The notes: generated from the sequence alone by a model not told the origin. Counted from the first letter of the stretch, positions 24,193-32,705 are shown. The stretch: DNA of 35,497 nucleotides from an uncultured Clostridia bacterium (GCA_944383955.1 CALWRP010000157.1:1-35497); one strand, 5' to 3'. Translations and numbers: made by a program.

Positions 24193-24233
24193 AAAAAAAC
24201 AAACGGGCCGCTGCCCGCGCGCGGACAGCGGCC
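24193..24233 (-). terminator. Intrinsic terminator after mutS2
   Basis: GGCCGCTGTCC/GGGCAGCGGCC (11 bp, one wobble), loop GCGCGC, then TTTGTTTTTTT on the minus strand. Ends the phoH-mutS2 block about 10 nt after the mutS2 stop. Confidence 0.9.
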
Positions 24234-24242
24234 TTACAGTTT

Positions 24243-26630
24243 TTATTTGAGCTCGACAATGGTGACGCCGGCCTCGCCCTCGCCGTAGGCGCCGAGGCGG
24301 AAGCTCTTGACGAGCGGGTGATGGCGCAGATGATCCTGCACGGCGGCGCGCAGGCGGCCCGTCCCCTTACCGTGGATGATCGTCACCTGGTGGACGCCGG
24401 TCATCGAGGCGCCGTCGAGGAAGCGATCGACGCTGAGCAGGCCCTCCTCGACCATCTGGCCGCGCAGATCGATCTCCATCGCGCCGCGCCCGGCCGTATC
24501 AACCTGCCGCGTGACGTTGCGCGAGCGCGTGCGCGGGTCCTTCTTCTCCTTGTCCGGCTCCGTGAGGCGCAGGTTCTCCATCGGCACGCGCGTGCGGATG
24601 ACGCCCGCCTGCACCAGAACGGGGCCCTTGCCGTCCGCCGGAACCTCGAGCACGCTGGCCTTCTTGTTGATGTCATAGATCAGCACCGTGTCGCCGGGGC
24701 GCAGCGGGCGCGGCAGCTCATAGGGGCCGCTGTCCTGCCTGCGGCCGCGCACGGGGTCGGCCTCCTCCTCGAGGCGCTTGATGCCGCTCTTGAGCCGGGC
24801 CTTCTGCTCGGCGGTGAGCAGCTTGTTCTGCTTTTTGCGCAGCTCCTCGGCCTCGTTGAGCATCGCGTCGACCTGGGCGCGGGTGCGCGAGATGATCTCC
24901 GCGGCGCGCTGGCGGGCCTCGTCCATCTCCTTCTCCGCCTGCTCCTCGAGGCGCTCGAGCTTGTGGGAGGCCTCCTCATTGGCGCGGCGGGCGGCGAGCT
25001 TCTGCTCCTCGGCCTCGGCGCGCTCCGCCTCCAGCCTCTGGCGGCTCACCTCAAGGCTCTCCACGATATCCTCAAAGCGCGTGTTTTCGCTGGACACGAG
25101 CTCCCTGGCGCGGTCGACGATGGATTCCTCCATGCCCAGGCGCAGCGAGATGGCAAAGGCGTTCGAGCGTCCCGGCACGCCGATCAGCAGGCGGTATGTC
25201 GGGCGCAGGGTGGCGACGTCGAACTCACAGCAGGCGTTCTCCACGCCGGTGGTCTGCAGGGCGTACGCCTTGAGCTCGGCGTAGTGGGTGGTGGCGGCGA
25301 TCCGCGCGCCGCGCAGGCGCAGCGCCTCGAGGATCGCCATCGCCAGGGCCGCGCCCTCGACCGGGTCGGTGCCCGCGCCGAGCTCGTCGAGAAGGACAAG
25401 GCTTCTGTCGTCCGTCTCGTTGAGAATGCGGATGATGTTCGTCATGTGGGCGGAGAAGGTGGACAGCGACTGCTCGATGCTCTGCTCGTCTCCGATATCG
25501 GAGAGCACCTTGTCGAAGACGGAGACGCGGCTGCCGTCGGCCACAGGCAGCAGCAGGCCGCACATCGCCATCAGCGTCATCAGGCCGACGGTCTTGATGG
25601 AGACGGTCTTGCCGCCCGTGTTGGGGCCGGTGATGACAAGGGTGTCGAAGCCCAGGCCGAGCTGAATGTCGGTGGGGACGACCTTCTCCTTGGCGATCAG
25701 CGGATGGCGGGCGCGCTTGAGCTCAATTTTACCCTCGTCGTTGACCTCCGGCAGGGTGGCCTTCATTTTGTAGCCCAGATTGGCCTTGGCAAAAATGAGG
25801 TTGAGCTGCACGGCGATCTCATAGCTGCTGATGATGCCGGAGGCAAAGCTGCCCGCCTCCGCGGAGAGCTCGGCCAGAATGCGCTCAATCTCCGCCTGCT
25901 CGCGCGAGAGCAGGACGCGGATCTCGTTGTTCGCCTCCACCACGGCCATCGGCTCGACGAAGACCGTCGCGCCGGAGGAGGAGGTGTCGTGCACGAGGCC
26001 GGGCACATCGCCGCGGCACTCGGCCTTGACGGGCACCACAAAGCGCCCGCCGCGCATGGTGATGATCGGCTCCTGCAGGTATTTCTGGTAGTAGGGAGAG
26101 CGAATCATCTTGTCGAGCTGCTCTCTGGCGCGGGTGGAGGCGCCGCGGATCTTGCGGCGGATGGAGGCCAGCTCCGGCGAGGCCTCGCTGGCCATCTCTT
26201 CCTCCGAGACAATGGAGGTGACGATCCGGTCCTCGAGATATTTGTTCGGCATGAGCGCCTCAAAGCGCCAGTCCAGCACGGTCTTGACGCCCTCGCTGCG
26301 GGAACGCCACTCCACGATGCCGCGCAGAGTGCGCAGCACGCCGGCCACGCGCAGCAGCTCGCCCATCGTGAGCAGGCCGCCGGCCTCGGCGCGGCGCAGG
26401 GAGCCCGACACGTTGTGCAGGCCTCCGAAGGACGGCGCGCCGAAGCGCGCCATGAGGCTGTGGGCCTCGTTCGTATCCGCCAGACGGCGGTTGACCTCCT
26501 TGAGCGTGACGGCGGGCTCAAGCGCCAGCGCCAGCGACGCGGCGTCCTCGCAGGCCGTCTCCTCCGCCAGGAGGGCGAGAATTTTATCCAGCTCAAGCGA
26601 GCGGATGTTGCGTTTCATGATATCTGTCAT
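24243..26630 (-). CDS. mutS2: Endonuclease MutS2 / ribosome-associated MutS2
   Basis: 795 aa. MutS-type ATPase without the mismatch-recognition domain; known to suppress recombination and, in Bacillus subtilis, to split collided ribosomes. Core domain with clamp helices, Walker A GPNTGGKT near residue 330, Walker B LVLLDELGAGTDP, long coiled coil about 515-640, KOW-like stretch (LRPGDTVLIYDINKKASVLEV), and C-terminal Smr nuclease domain (IDLRGQMVEEGLLSVDRFLD, IIHGKGTGRLR). The ATG at 26630 (MTDIMKRN) has GGGAG at 8 nt; the second ATG four codons on has none. It is 26 nt after recO, in the same operon. Confidence 0.97.
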   Translation of the reverse strand: MTDIMKRNIRSLELDKILALLAEETACEDAASLALALEPAVTLKEVNRRLADTNEAHSLMARFGAPSFGGLHNVSGSLRRAEAGGLLTMGELLRVAGVLRTLRGIVEWRSRSEGVKTVLDWRFEALMPNKYLEDRIVTSIVSEEEMASEASPELASIRRKIRGASTRAREQLDKMIRSPYYQKYLQEPIITMRGGRFVVPVKAECRGDVPGLVHDTSSSGATVFVEPMAVVEANNEIRVLLSREQAEIERILAELSAEAGSFASGIISSYEIAVQLNLIFAKANLGYKMKATLPEVNDEGKIELKRARHPLIAKEKVVPTDIQLGLGFDTLVITGPNTGGKTVSIKTVGLMTLMAMCGLLLPVADGSRVSVFDKVLSDIGDEQSIEQSLSTFSAHMTNIIRILNETDDRSLVLLDELGAGTDPVEGAALAMAILEALRLRGARIAATTHYAELKAYALQTTGVENACCEFDVATLRPTYRLLIGVPGRSNAFAISLRLGMEESIVDRARELVSSENTRFEDIVESLEVSRQRLEAERAEAEEQKLAARRANEEASHKLERLEEQAEKEMDEARQRAAEIISRTRAQVDAMLNEAEELRKKQNKLLTAEQKARLKSGIKRLEEEADPVRGRRQDSGPYELPRPLRPGDTVLIYDINKKASVLEVPADGKGPVLVQAGVIRTRVPMENLRLTEPDKEKKDPRTRSRNVTRQVDTAGRGAMEIDLRGQMVEEGLLSVDRFLDGASMTGVHQVTIIHGKGTGRLRAAVQDHLRHHPLVKSFRLGAYGEGEAGVTIVELK

Positions 26631-26656
26631 ATGTTCTGCTCCCAAAGGGCCGCGCG

Positions 26657-27406
26657 TCAGCCGACGGCGAGCCCGTGAAAAAAGTCGAGTGTCTGAAAGC
26701 CGCGCTCCAGCGTGCAGAGCAGATAGCGCTCGCTCGCTGCGGCCAGAGCCTTGAGGCCGGCCGGCGGCAGCTGAAAGGAGAAAAGCTTTTCGAAATCGGC
26801 ATAGATGGTGTGGCGCAGCGCCGTAAGCACGCCGGGGGCCAGCGCCATCGGCGCGCCGCCGAGCTCCTTCGCGCATTCCGGGCAGGACAAAATTCCCTCC
26901 CGCGGGTAAAAGAGCATCGGATCCGCCGTGTAGCAGGCGCAGCCGTGGCAGGCTACGAGATCCGGCATGTAGCCGGCCAGCTCGAGCATGCGCATCTCCA
27001 CCACGGCCTTCACAAGGAGAAGCGGGCGCGTCCCCTTGCTGAGAAAATACAGGGCGTTGAGCAGAAGGCGCAGAAAATCCCCCGCGGGAGCCTCCTGCGG
27101 AGCCAGCGCCCGCGCAAGCTCGCAGAAATACTGCGCCAGGGCAAGACGCTCAATGTCCTTCCGCAGGTCGAAGAAGAGCTCGATGGGGCGCGCGTCGTCG
27201 ATGATGTATTTATCCCGCCCCTTGTAGAGCGTGAGGCGGGAATAGCAAAACAGCTGCGTGGCCGAAACCTTGCTGCTGCCGGACTTCTTTGCCTGCCGGG
27301 CAAAGGCGCGCACGACGCCCTCGTCACGGGTGAGCACCGTCACCAGGCGATCGCTCTCGCCGATGCTCTGCTCCGCGATGATCAGTCCGTCCGTCTCCAG
27401 CTGCAT
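26657..27406 (-). CDS. recO: DNA repair protein RecO
   Basis: Recombination mediator that anneals ssDNA and loads RecA with RecR. 249 aa. N-terminal OB fold (LETDGLIIAEQSIGESDRLVTVLTRDEGVVRAFARQAKKSGS), helical core, and a C-terminal zinc site with two Cys-x2-Cys pairs (CHGC and CPEC). The ATG at 27406 has GGAGG at 6 nt; the frame upstream belongs to spacer and to yqzL in another frame. Its first 83 nt are overlapped by the yqzL reading frame. Confidence 0.96.
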   Translation of the reverse strand: MQLETDGLIIAEQSIGESDRLVTVLTRDEGVVRAFARQAKKSGSSKVSATQLFCYSRLTLYKGRDKYIIDDARPIELFFDLRKDIERLALAQYFCELARALAPQEAPAGDFLRLLLNALYFLSKGTRPLLLVKAVVEMRMLELAGYMPDLVACHGCACYTADPMLFYPREGILSCPECAKELGGAPMALAPGVLTALRHTIYADFEKLFSFQLPPAGLKALAAASERYLLCTLERGFQTLDFFHGLAVG

Positions 27407-27527
27407 ATGTGACCTCCCCGGCCTGTGAGAGCGCGGACGGCTTCTCGTCCCTGCACCGCAGATAGAGCAGGTAGTCCGCCACGCATCCTGTCTGCGCAAA
27501 CCGCTCCCAGGCTGATAATTCGTCCAT
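27324..27527 (-). CDS. yqzL: YqzL family small protein, overlapping recO start
   Basis: 67 aa. The N-terminal part MDELSAWERFAQTGCVADYLLYLR matches the YqzL pattern (W-x2-F-x-QTG-x3-DYLLY), a tiny Firmicutes protein encoded between era and recO. The ATG at 27527 is chosen because AAAGGGGG lies 9 nt upstream; an ATG three codons earlier abuts that site. After about residue 40 the frame runs out of family similarity and continues 83 nt into recO in a different frame before its stop. The biological C terminus may therefore be non-conserved overlap. Function unknown. Confidence 0.8.
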   Translation of the reverse strand: MDELSAWERFAQTGCVADYLLYLRCRDEKPSALSQAGEVTYAAGDGRTDHRGAEHRRERSPGDGAHP

Positions 27528-27885
27528 CTCCCGCATCCCCCTTTGCCGGTTGGCCGCCGAAGAGCGCTCCCGCCCTCTCTTCCCGTGCTGCGCAGGGCCG
27601 CGCCGGAATCCGCCGTTCCCTGCAGACGCCGTGCGGAGAGCCTTCGGCGCTGTTTTCAGTATTCGCCCTTCGGCGCGGGGGTATGTCAGGGAATTTCTGT
27701 CTTGCTTGCCCGGCCGTCCCGCCAAAGCGGAAAAGCCGCGCGCCGCCTTTTGGCAGCGCAAGGGCGGAGCGAAGCCGCTCCGCCCGGAAAACGCAGGGAA
27801 AGCCGTCAGGCCCGCGCGAACACAGCGGCATGCCGCGTTCCGGAGATCGCCTCCGCCGCTGCGGAGACGGGCCGCGCCGCCCGCG
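27528..27885 (-). other. 358-nt era-yqzL spacer with hairpins, no gene
   Basis: Very GC-rich. The clearest element is GGGCGGAGCG (27762-27771), 4-nt loop, CGCTCCGCCC (27776-27785), with no T tract. CTCCGC/GCGGAG lies near 27857. GCGCCGAAGG occurs twice about 30 nt apart near 27640 and 27670. Open frames here have no conserved content and no ribosome-binding site. Possible structured RNA or processing region. Confidence 0.5.
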
Positions 27886-28815
27886 TTACAGATCGAAATC
27901 GGTCTTGTCGTAGCCAAGGCTTCTGAGGATGGCCTCGCGGTTTCTCCAGTCCTCCTTCACCTTGACCCAGAGCTTGAGGTTGATTTTGCAGCCGAAAAAG
28001 CGCTCCATGTCGGCGCGGGCATAGCTGCCGATCTTCTTGAGCATCGCGCCGCCCTTGCCGATGATGATCGCCTTGTGGTTGTCCTTTTCGCAGTAGATGG
28101 TGGCCTCGATATCCGTGATGCCGCTGCCGTCGTCGCGCTCGCGCATCTTTTCCACCGCCACGGCGGCGCCGTGGGGAATCTCCTTGTCGAGCAGGCGCAG
28201 CAGCTTCTCGCGCACCATTTCGCCCGCCAGCACGCGCTCGGGCTGATCGGTGAGGGTGTCCTCGTCGAAAAAGTGGCCGCCGGGCTGGCAGAGCTTTCTG
28301 AGCTCCGGGATCAGATCGCTTTTGATGCCGCTGCCGTCCTGCGCCGAGACGGGGACGATGGCCTCGAAGGGATACAGGCCGCTCCAACCGGCAATCTGCG
28401 CCATCAGGGCACTCTTCTCCGCCAGCGTGTCGATCTTGTTGATGGCCAGAATCACCGGAAGCTGCTGGGCGCGGCAGCGCTCGAGCAGATCGCGGTCCGC
28501 ATGGGAGACGGAGGCCCCCGCCTCCGTGACGAGCAGGCAGGCGTCCACCCCGGCCACGGACTCCGTGACGGAGCGGGCCATATATTCATCCAGGCGGCTG
28601 CGCGGCTTGTGCAGGCCGGGCGTATCGAGGAAGACGAGCTGATCCTCCCCCTCGGTGAGCACGCCCATGATGCGCGTGCGCGTCGTCTGCGGCTTGCTGC
28701 TGACAATGGCCACCTTTTGGCCGAGCATACGGTTGAGCAGGGAGGATTTGCCCACGTTCGGCCGGCCGACGATGGCCAGGAACGCGCAGCGGCCCTCCCG
28801 GTTGGGTTGTGTCAT
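27886..28815 (-). CDS. era: GTPase Era
   Basis: Essential Ras-like GTPase that binds the 3' end of 16S rRNA during 30S maturation. 309 aa. G1 GRPNVGKS at 17-24, switch region QTTRTRIMG, G3 DTPGLH, G4 NKID, G5 SAQDGSG, and a C-terminal KH domain (CEKDNHKAIIIGKGGAMLKKIG). The ATG at 28815 has a modest CAGGA site; an in-frame TTG at 28833 has AAAGGA about 9 nt upstream and would add six residues, so the exact start is open. The usual ybeY-dgkA-era order is kept. Confidence 0.97.
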   Translation of the reverse strand: MTQPNREGRCAFLAIVGRPNVGKSSLLNRMLGQKVAIVSSKPQTTRTRIMGVLTEGEDQLVFLDTPGLHKPRSRLDEYMARSVTESVAGVDACLLVTEAGASVSHADRDLLERCRAQQLPVILAINKIDTLAEKSALMAQIAGWSGLYPFEAIVPVSAQDGSGIKSDLIPELRKLCQPGGHFFDEDTLTDQPERVLAGEMVREKLLRLLDKEIPHGAAVAVEKMRERDDGSGITDIEATIYCEKDNHKAIIIGKGGAMLKKIGSYARADMERFFGCKINLKLWVKVKEDWRNREAILRSLGYDKTDFDL

Positions 28816-28856
28816 CAGAAAATCCTGAGGCAAAATGTCAATTCCTTTCTCTGTGG

Positions 28857-28910
28857 GAATAAAAGGCCCAGGGCTTCGCCGGCATTTATCCGTGCGGTTC
28901 TCTGGGGCCT
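28857..28910 (-). terminator. Terminator-like hairpin between dgkA and era
   Basis: AGGCCCCAG, partly inside the dgkA 3' end, pairs with CTGGGCCT (8 bp, one bulged C), followed by TTTTATT on the minus strand. Likely a partial attenuator before era. Confidence 0.55.
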
Positions 28911-29377
28911 CTTCTGCGCTTTCCCCTGCGCCAGGGCTGCTGGATGAAGAGGAAGGCCGGAACGAACGAGAGAAGCAGGGCCGCGAGCCGCCAGGGCTGC
29001 TCCCAAAACCACGCCGCAATCTCCAAAAAGCGCTCCGGACGCCAGAACAGCGCCGCGCCGACGCCAAGAGCGGCCAGGGCGCTGACAAGAACGGCCCCCG
29101 CGGCCAGATCCTTCACCAGACCGATCCGCCTGGCAAAGCCGGGGGAAACAAAATCGCAGAGATCCTCCGCCGTCGTGTTGAGCAGCTCCGTTGTGAGGAC
29201 CGAGCCGATCGTCAGAATCAAAACGGCATACTCCGCCCGGCTCAGTTCAAAAAAGGCCGAAAAGAACAGAACATACAGCGCCGCCGCCGTATGAATCCGC
29301 ATGTTTCTCTCCCGCCTGAGGCAATGCGCGATGCCGCGCACCGCACAGAGGAAGCTCCTGTAAAACGGAAAGCTCAT
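28886..29377 (-). CDS. dgkA: Diacylglycerol/undecaprenol kinase family protein DgkA
   Basis: Small integral membrane lipid kinase; the Gram-positive type phosphorylates undecaprenol, supplying the carrier for peptidoglycan. 163 aa. N-terminal amphipathic part with RRERNMRIHTAAAL, then ELLNTTAEDLCDFVSPGFARRIGLVKDLAAGAVLVSALAA with the catalytic Glu and metal-binding residues. The C terminus is about 30 residues longer than typical, with an extra hydrophobic stretch (WRLAALLLSFVPAFLFI) and a basic tail, so a fourth span is likely. ATG at 29377 overlaps the ybeY stop (ATGA). Confidence 0.94.
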   Translation of the reverse strand: MSFPFYRSFLCAVRGIAHCLRRERNMRIHTAAALYVLFFSAFFELSRAEYAVLILTIGSVLTTELLNTTAEDLCDFVSPGFARRIGLVKDLAAGAVLVSALAALGVGAALFWRPERFLEIAAWFWEQPWRLAALLLSFVPAFLFIQQPWRRGKRRRGPREPHG

Positions 29378-29877
29378 TCGTCGAAGATAACGTAGCTGCT
29401 GCTGCTGGGCAGGCCGAGCTGCGACATGACCTGCTCCTCCTTTTCGCGCATGCGCACGCGATCGAGGCCGGATTTCTCGTGGTCATAGCCGAGCAGGTGG
29501 AGCATCGAATGGGCGGTGAGGAAGCCGACCTCGCGCTCGAGCGAGTGGCCGTAGCGCTGCGCCTGCTCGACCGCCTTCTCCATCGAGATCACGATATCGC
29601 CGAGGATCTTGGCCCCCGTGTCGTGATTGATATCATACTCGCCGTTCTCGCCCATGGGGAAGGACAGCACATCGGTGGGCATGTCCTTGTCGCGGTACTG
29701 ACGGTTGAGCTCATGGATCTGCTCGTTGTTGACAAACGTCACGCTGATCTCCGCCGGTCCGGAAAAGTTTTCCATCCGCAGCACGGCGTTGCAGCAGCGG
29801 CGAACCAGCATGCGCAGGCCGGTGGGGATTTTGACGTTCTTCTGCTTGTTGTCGATAACCACTCTGATTTTTTCCAT
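29374..29877 (-). CDS. ybeY: Endoribonuclease YbeY
   Basis: Zinc metallo-RNase in 16S rRNA 3' processing and ribosome quality control. 167 aa. Zinc motif HSMLHLLGYDH complete (three His); upstream signature MPTDVLSFPMGE. ATG at 29877 with GGAGG at 9 nt. Overlaps dgkA by 4 nt; phoH is 161 nt upstream. Confidence 0.97.
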   Translation of the reverse strand: MEKIRVVIDNKQKNVKIPTGLRMLVRRCCNAVLRMENFSGPAEISVTFVNNEQIHELNRQYRDKDMPTDVLSFPMGENGEYDINHDTGAKILGDIVISMEKAVEQAQRYGHSLEREVGFLTAHSMLHLLGYDHEKSGLDRVRMREKEEQVMSQLGLPSSSSYVIFDE

Positions 29878-29946
29878 TTTCGGCGTCCTCCGTTTGCAGT
29901 ATCCCCGCCCGGCCGCATTTTTCCGCCGCCTGCGCGCCCTGCGGGG

Positions 29947-29973
29947 TAAAAAAATAAATGAACTGACACAGTT
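29947..29973 (-). terminator. Weak terminator-like hairpin between phoH and ybeY
   Basis: AACTG/CAGTT with a 3-nt loop followed by CATTTATTTTTTT on the minus strand. The stem is short. A further CAGGGG/CCCCTG hairpin lies at 30007-30023 just after phoH. No gene in this 161-nt spacer. Confidence 0.4.
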
Positions 29974-30038
29974 TTGGAATACACACGCATTCCCGTTTTC
30001 TTCACTCAGGGGCTGTTCCCCTGTCGGGACGGCACGGC

Positions 30039-30995
30039 TCAGCGCCTCTCCTCCGCCTTTTCATACGCCTTGATGATGTCCTGCACCAGCTTGTGGCGCA
30101 CGACGTCCCGGCCGTCAAACCGCACCTGAGCGATGTCGTCGACGTCCCGCAGGATGCGCATGACCTCCTTGAGGCCCGATTTCCGCCCGTCCGGCAGATC
30201 GATCTGCGTGATATCTCCCGTGATCACCATCTTCGAGCCGAAGCCCAGGCGGGTGAGGAACATCTTCATCTGCTCCTGCGTCGTGTTCTGCGCCTCGTCG
30301 AGAATGATGAAGCTGTCGTCGAGCGTGCGCCCGCGCATATAGGCGAGCGGCGCGACCTCGATGCTGCCGCGCTCGACGTATTTCTGATAGGTCTCCGCAC
30401 CGAGCATGTCGAACAGGGCGTCGTAGAGCGGCCGCAGATACGGGTCCACCTTCTGCTGCAGATCGCCCGGCAGGAAGCCGAGCTTCTCCCCCGCCTCCAC
30501 GGCTGGCCGCGTGAGGATGATGCGGTTCACCTCCTGCGCGCGGAAGGCCGTCACGGCCATGGCGACGGCGAGATACGTTTTGCCGGTGCCGGCCGGGCCG
30601 ACGCCGATGGTGATCGTGTGATCGCGGATGGCTCCGCAATAGCGCTTCTGGCCGAGCGTTTTCGGCTTGACCGGCTTCCCCTTGCTGGTGATGCAGATGC
30701 AGTCCCCGGCGAGGGCCGTGATTTTCTCCTCGCTGCCCTCGCGCACCAGCGAGATGCAGTAGCGGATATTCTGCTCCGTGAGCCCCTCGCCGCGGTTGAC
30801 AAGGCCCAGGAGGCTCTCAATGGCCCGCACGGCGAGGGCCACGTCCTCGGGCTCGCCCGAGACCTTGATCTCGGCGTCCCTGGCTACAATGGAGACATGA
30901 AACTCCGCGCTCAGCAGCCGGACGTTCTCGTCCATGCTGCCGAACAGCGCGGCGGCCTGCTCCATTCTCTCGATATCGATCCTTTGCTCAAACAT
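30039..30995 (-). CDS. phoH: PhoH family ATPase (YbeZ type)
   Basis: 318 aa. P-loop ATPase, predicted RNA helicase-like, functionally linked to YbeY in rRNA handling. N-terminal KH-like part, Walker A GPAGTGKT at 133-140, VNRIILTRPAVEAGEKLGFLPGDLQQKVDPYLRP, Walker B FIILDEAQNTT, MVITGDITQIDLP. The ATG at 30995 is chosen (GGGAG at 7 nt) over a GTG seven codons upstream without a site. First gene of the phoH-mutS2 block under its own promoter. Confidence 0.97.
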   Translation of the reverse strand: MFEQRIDIERMEQAAALFGSMDENVRLLSAEFHVSIVARDAEIKVSGEPEDVALAVRAIESLLGLVNRGEGLTEQNIRYCISLVREGSEEKITALAGDCICITSKGKPVKPKTLGQKRYCGAIRDHTITIGVGPAGTGKTYLAVAMAVTAFRAQEVNRIILTRPAVEAGEKLGFLPGDLQQKVDPYLRPLYDALFDMLGAETYQKYVERGSIEVAPLAYMRGRTLDDSFIILDEAQNTTQEQMKMFLTRLGFGSKMVITGDITQIDLPDGRKSGLKEVMRILRDVDDIAQVRFDGRDVVRHKLVQDIIKAYEKAEERR

Positions 30996-31121
30996 TCCAT
31001 CGCTCCCACGTGACACCAGAACGCTGATCCAAAAGCTCTCCGCATGCCGCGGAAAAGCGTTGCGATTATTGTGTAGTGTTCACAGAAATTTAATCAATTA
31101 TTATTCAATTTGATCGTACTG

Positions 31122-31150
31122 ATTATATCACATTTTTTGCGGTTCGTCAT
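31122..31150 (-). promoter_or_regulatory. Sigma-A promoter of phoH operon, extended -10
   Basis: Minus strand ATGACG (31145-31150), 17 nt, TGA-TATAAT (-10 at 31122-31127). Start near 31115; AT-rich leader of about 120 nt. Confidence 0.75.
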
Positions 31151-31163
31151 CTGCTTTCCCCCT

Positions 31164-31194
31164 AAAAAATTGATGAATTCCATGCGGTCAATTT
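31164..31194 (-). terminator. Terminator at the yqfD stop
   Basis: AAATTGA (containing the yqfD stop) pairs with TCAATTT, followed by TTT on the minus strand. AT-only stem of 7 bp, so probably weak. Confidence 0.45.
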
Positions 31195-32363
31195 GGTGAA
31201 TTTACAAGGATTTCCGCCTCCACCGCAATATCCTCCTCGCACTGCGCGCGGACCGTATAGCGCAGCACGCCGTTCTCCTCGGAGATCTGCTCCTCCTCGC
31301 TGAGCACCGTAAGGCTTTTCAGGCTGCTTTTCTGCTCCTGAACCTCGGCCCGCGCCGCGGCCAGCGCCTCCTCGGGCGTGAGGATGCGCTCCCTTTCTAT
31401 CGTCTGCGCCCACGTCTCCTCGAGCCAGGCCACCGGCAGCTCGACTCCGTTCGCCCGCAGCACGGTGCGCACGGACGCTCTCTCCCAGCCCGCGCCCGGC
31501 TCCGCGGCCAGCGTGAGCGGAAGCCGCAGGCCAAAAACCTCGGCGCACCGCCGGGTGAGCACCGCGCCGGTCTCCTCCTTCACCGTCTCGGTCATCGGCA
31601 CCTCGGCGGTGAATTCGCGCACGGTCGAGGCAAAAATCCGGCCCGCGGCATGGCGCAGCGTCACATTGCCGAAGGTGTCCTCCACCACCCCGCTGATAAG
31701 GAGCTGATCCGCCGTCACGGCGTCGCCCTCGCTCACCAGGGCCTCGCCCTCGAAAACCTCAACTCGCAGAATCTGCCCCGCCGCTGCGGCCTTGACGTTC
31801 CCGGGCCGCTTCCAGGCGTCCATGTCCGGTTTCTCCACACCCTCCGAGAGCTTGATATACGCCGCGCTGCCCTGCGTGTTCACCGTCAGCCACGAGACAT
31901 TGGGGAAGCGCAGCATCAGCTGCTGCTCCGCCTGCAATGGGTCGACTGCGCTCTTCCATGCGCCCGGCACAAGGCCGATCTCGCGGCAGGCGGCGTCAAG
32001 CTCCCGGCGGGTAATGGTTTGCAGGCCCTCCGCCTGCACGCACCAGATCTGCTGCGAGAGCACCGCGAGGATCAGCGCGCCGATCACAGCGCCCGCCGCC
32101 AGCCCCTTTCTCCGCCTGAGCCAGTATGTCTGAAACGGCAGGCCGCGCTTTTCCTCCACGCGAAGCCTGCACCGGGCCGTGTGCGCGCAGGCCAGCAGCT
32201 CGCGGTATTGCCCGGCGCGGATCCATGCCCCCGGCGCGTCGCCCGCCTGCATGCCCCACAGGGCAATCTCCCTGCGGGCACAGTGGTTGAAAAAGCGCTC
32301 CGCGGAGCCCTCCACCCGAAACCGGGCCGAGCCCCAGAACCATCGCGCCAGCTGTACCAGCAT
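31188..32363 (-). CDS. yqfD: Sporulation protein YqfD
   Basis: 391 aa, usual length of the YqfD family, which is expressed in the mother cell and needed for normal sporulation in Bacillus. N-terminal cytoplasmic part starting MLVQLARWFWGSARFRVEGSAERFFNHC, one membrane span near 90-108 (LAAGAVIGALILAVLSQQIW), then a large extracytoplasmic region with the conserved RFPNVSWLTVNTQGSAAYIKLSEG and a biotin/lipoyl-like turn (VFEGEALVSEGDAV). ATG at 32363 with GGAGG at 7 nt. 12 nt after yqfC, the standard pair; in Bacillus yqfCD lies directly upstream of phoH, as here. Confidence 0.95.
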   Translation of the reverse strand: MLVQLARWFWGSARFRVEGSAERFFNHCARREIALWGMQAGDAPGAWIRAGQYRELLACAHTARCRLRVEEKRGLPFQTYWLRRRKGLAAGAVIGALILAVLSQQIWCVQAEGLQTITRRELDAACREIGLVPGAWKSAVDPLQAEQQLMLRFPNVSWLTVNTQGSAAYIKLSEGVEKPDMDAWKRPGNVKAAAAGQILRVEVFEGEALVSEGDAVTADQLLISGVVEDTFGNVTLRHAAGRIFASTVREFTAEVPMTETVKEETGAVLTRRCAEVFGLRLPLTLAAEPGAGWERASVRTVLRANGVELPVAWLEETWAQTIERERILTPEEALAAARAEVQEQKSSLKSLTVLSEEEQISEENGVLRYTVRAQCEEDIAVEAEILVNSPN

Positions 32364-32375
32364 GCGAACGCCTCC

Positions 32376-32639
32376 TCACACCATGAATTCCATCCCGCGC
32401 AGAAACCCCTCCACGACGAGCGAATCCGCCGTCATGCAGCGGATTTTGAGATTGCGGCCCGTAAAGCGCACAATGAGCCGGCCGGCGCGCACCCGCACCA
32501 CGTCGTCCCCGTATTCGAGAATCCCCTGGCAGCCCTCCACCACGGCCTCGCGGTTGCCGAGCAGCTCGATGTGGCTGCCGCCCACCGCGTGGTGCAGCAG
32601 CGTGAGCCCTCCCCGCTGCCCTGCGTGCTGTTCATCCAA
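32376..32639 (-). CDS. yqfC: Sporulation protein YqfC (YabP/YqfC family, TTG start)
   Basis: 87 aa from the TTG at 32637-32639, which has AAAGGGGG 8 nt upstream. A GTG ten codons earlier (32669) has no site. Family features: GSHIELLGNREAVVEGCQGILEYGDDVVRVRAG, RFTGRNLKIRCMTADSLVVEGFL. YabP/YqfC proteins are sigma-E-dependent sporulation factors of unknown biochemistry. Next to yqfD and facing ylbJ. Confidence 0.93.
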   Translation of the reverse strand: MDEQHAGQRGGLTLLHHAVGGSHIELLGNREAVVEGCQGILEYGDDVVRVRAGRLIVRFTGRNLKIRCMTADSLVVEGFLRGMEFMV

Positions 32640-32705
32640 AGCAAACGCCCCCTTTGCGCCCGTCCTCACGGCGGGCCGCTATGCCATCCATATGCGGCCC
32701 GCCTG

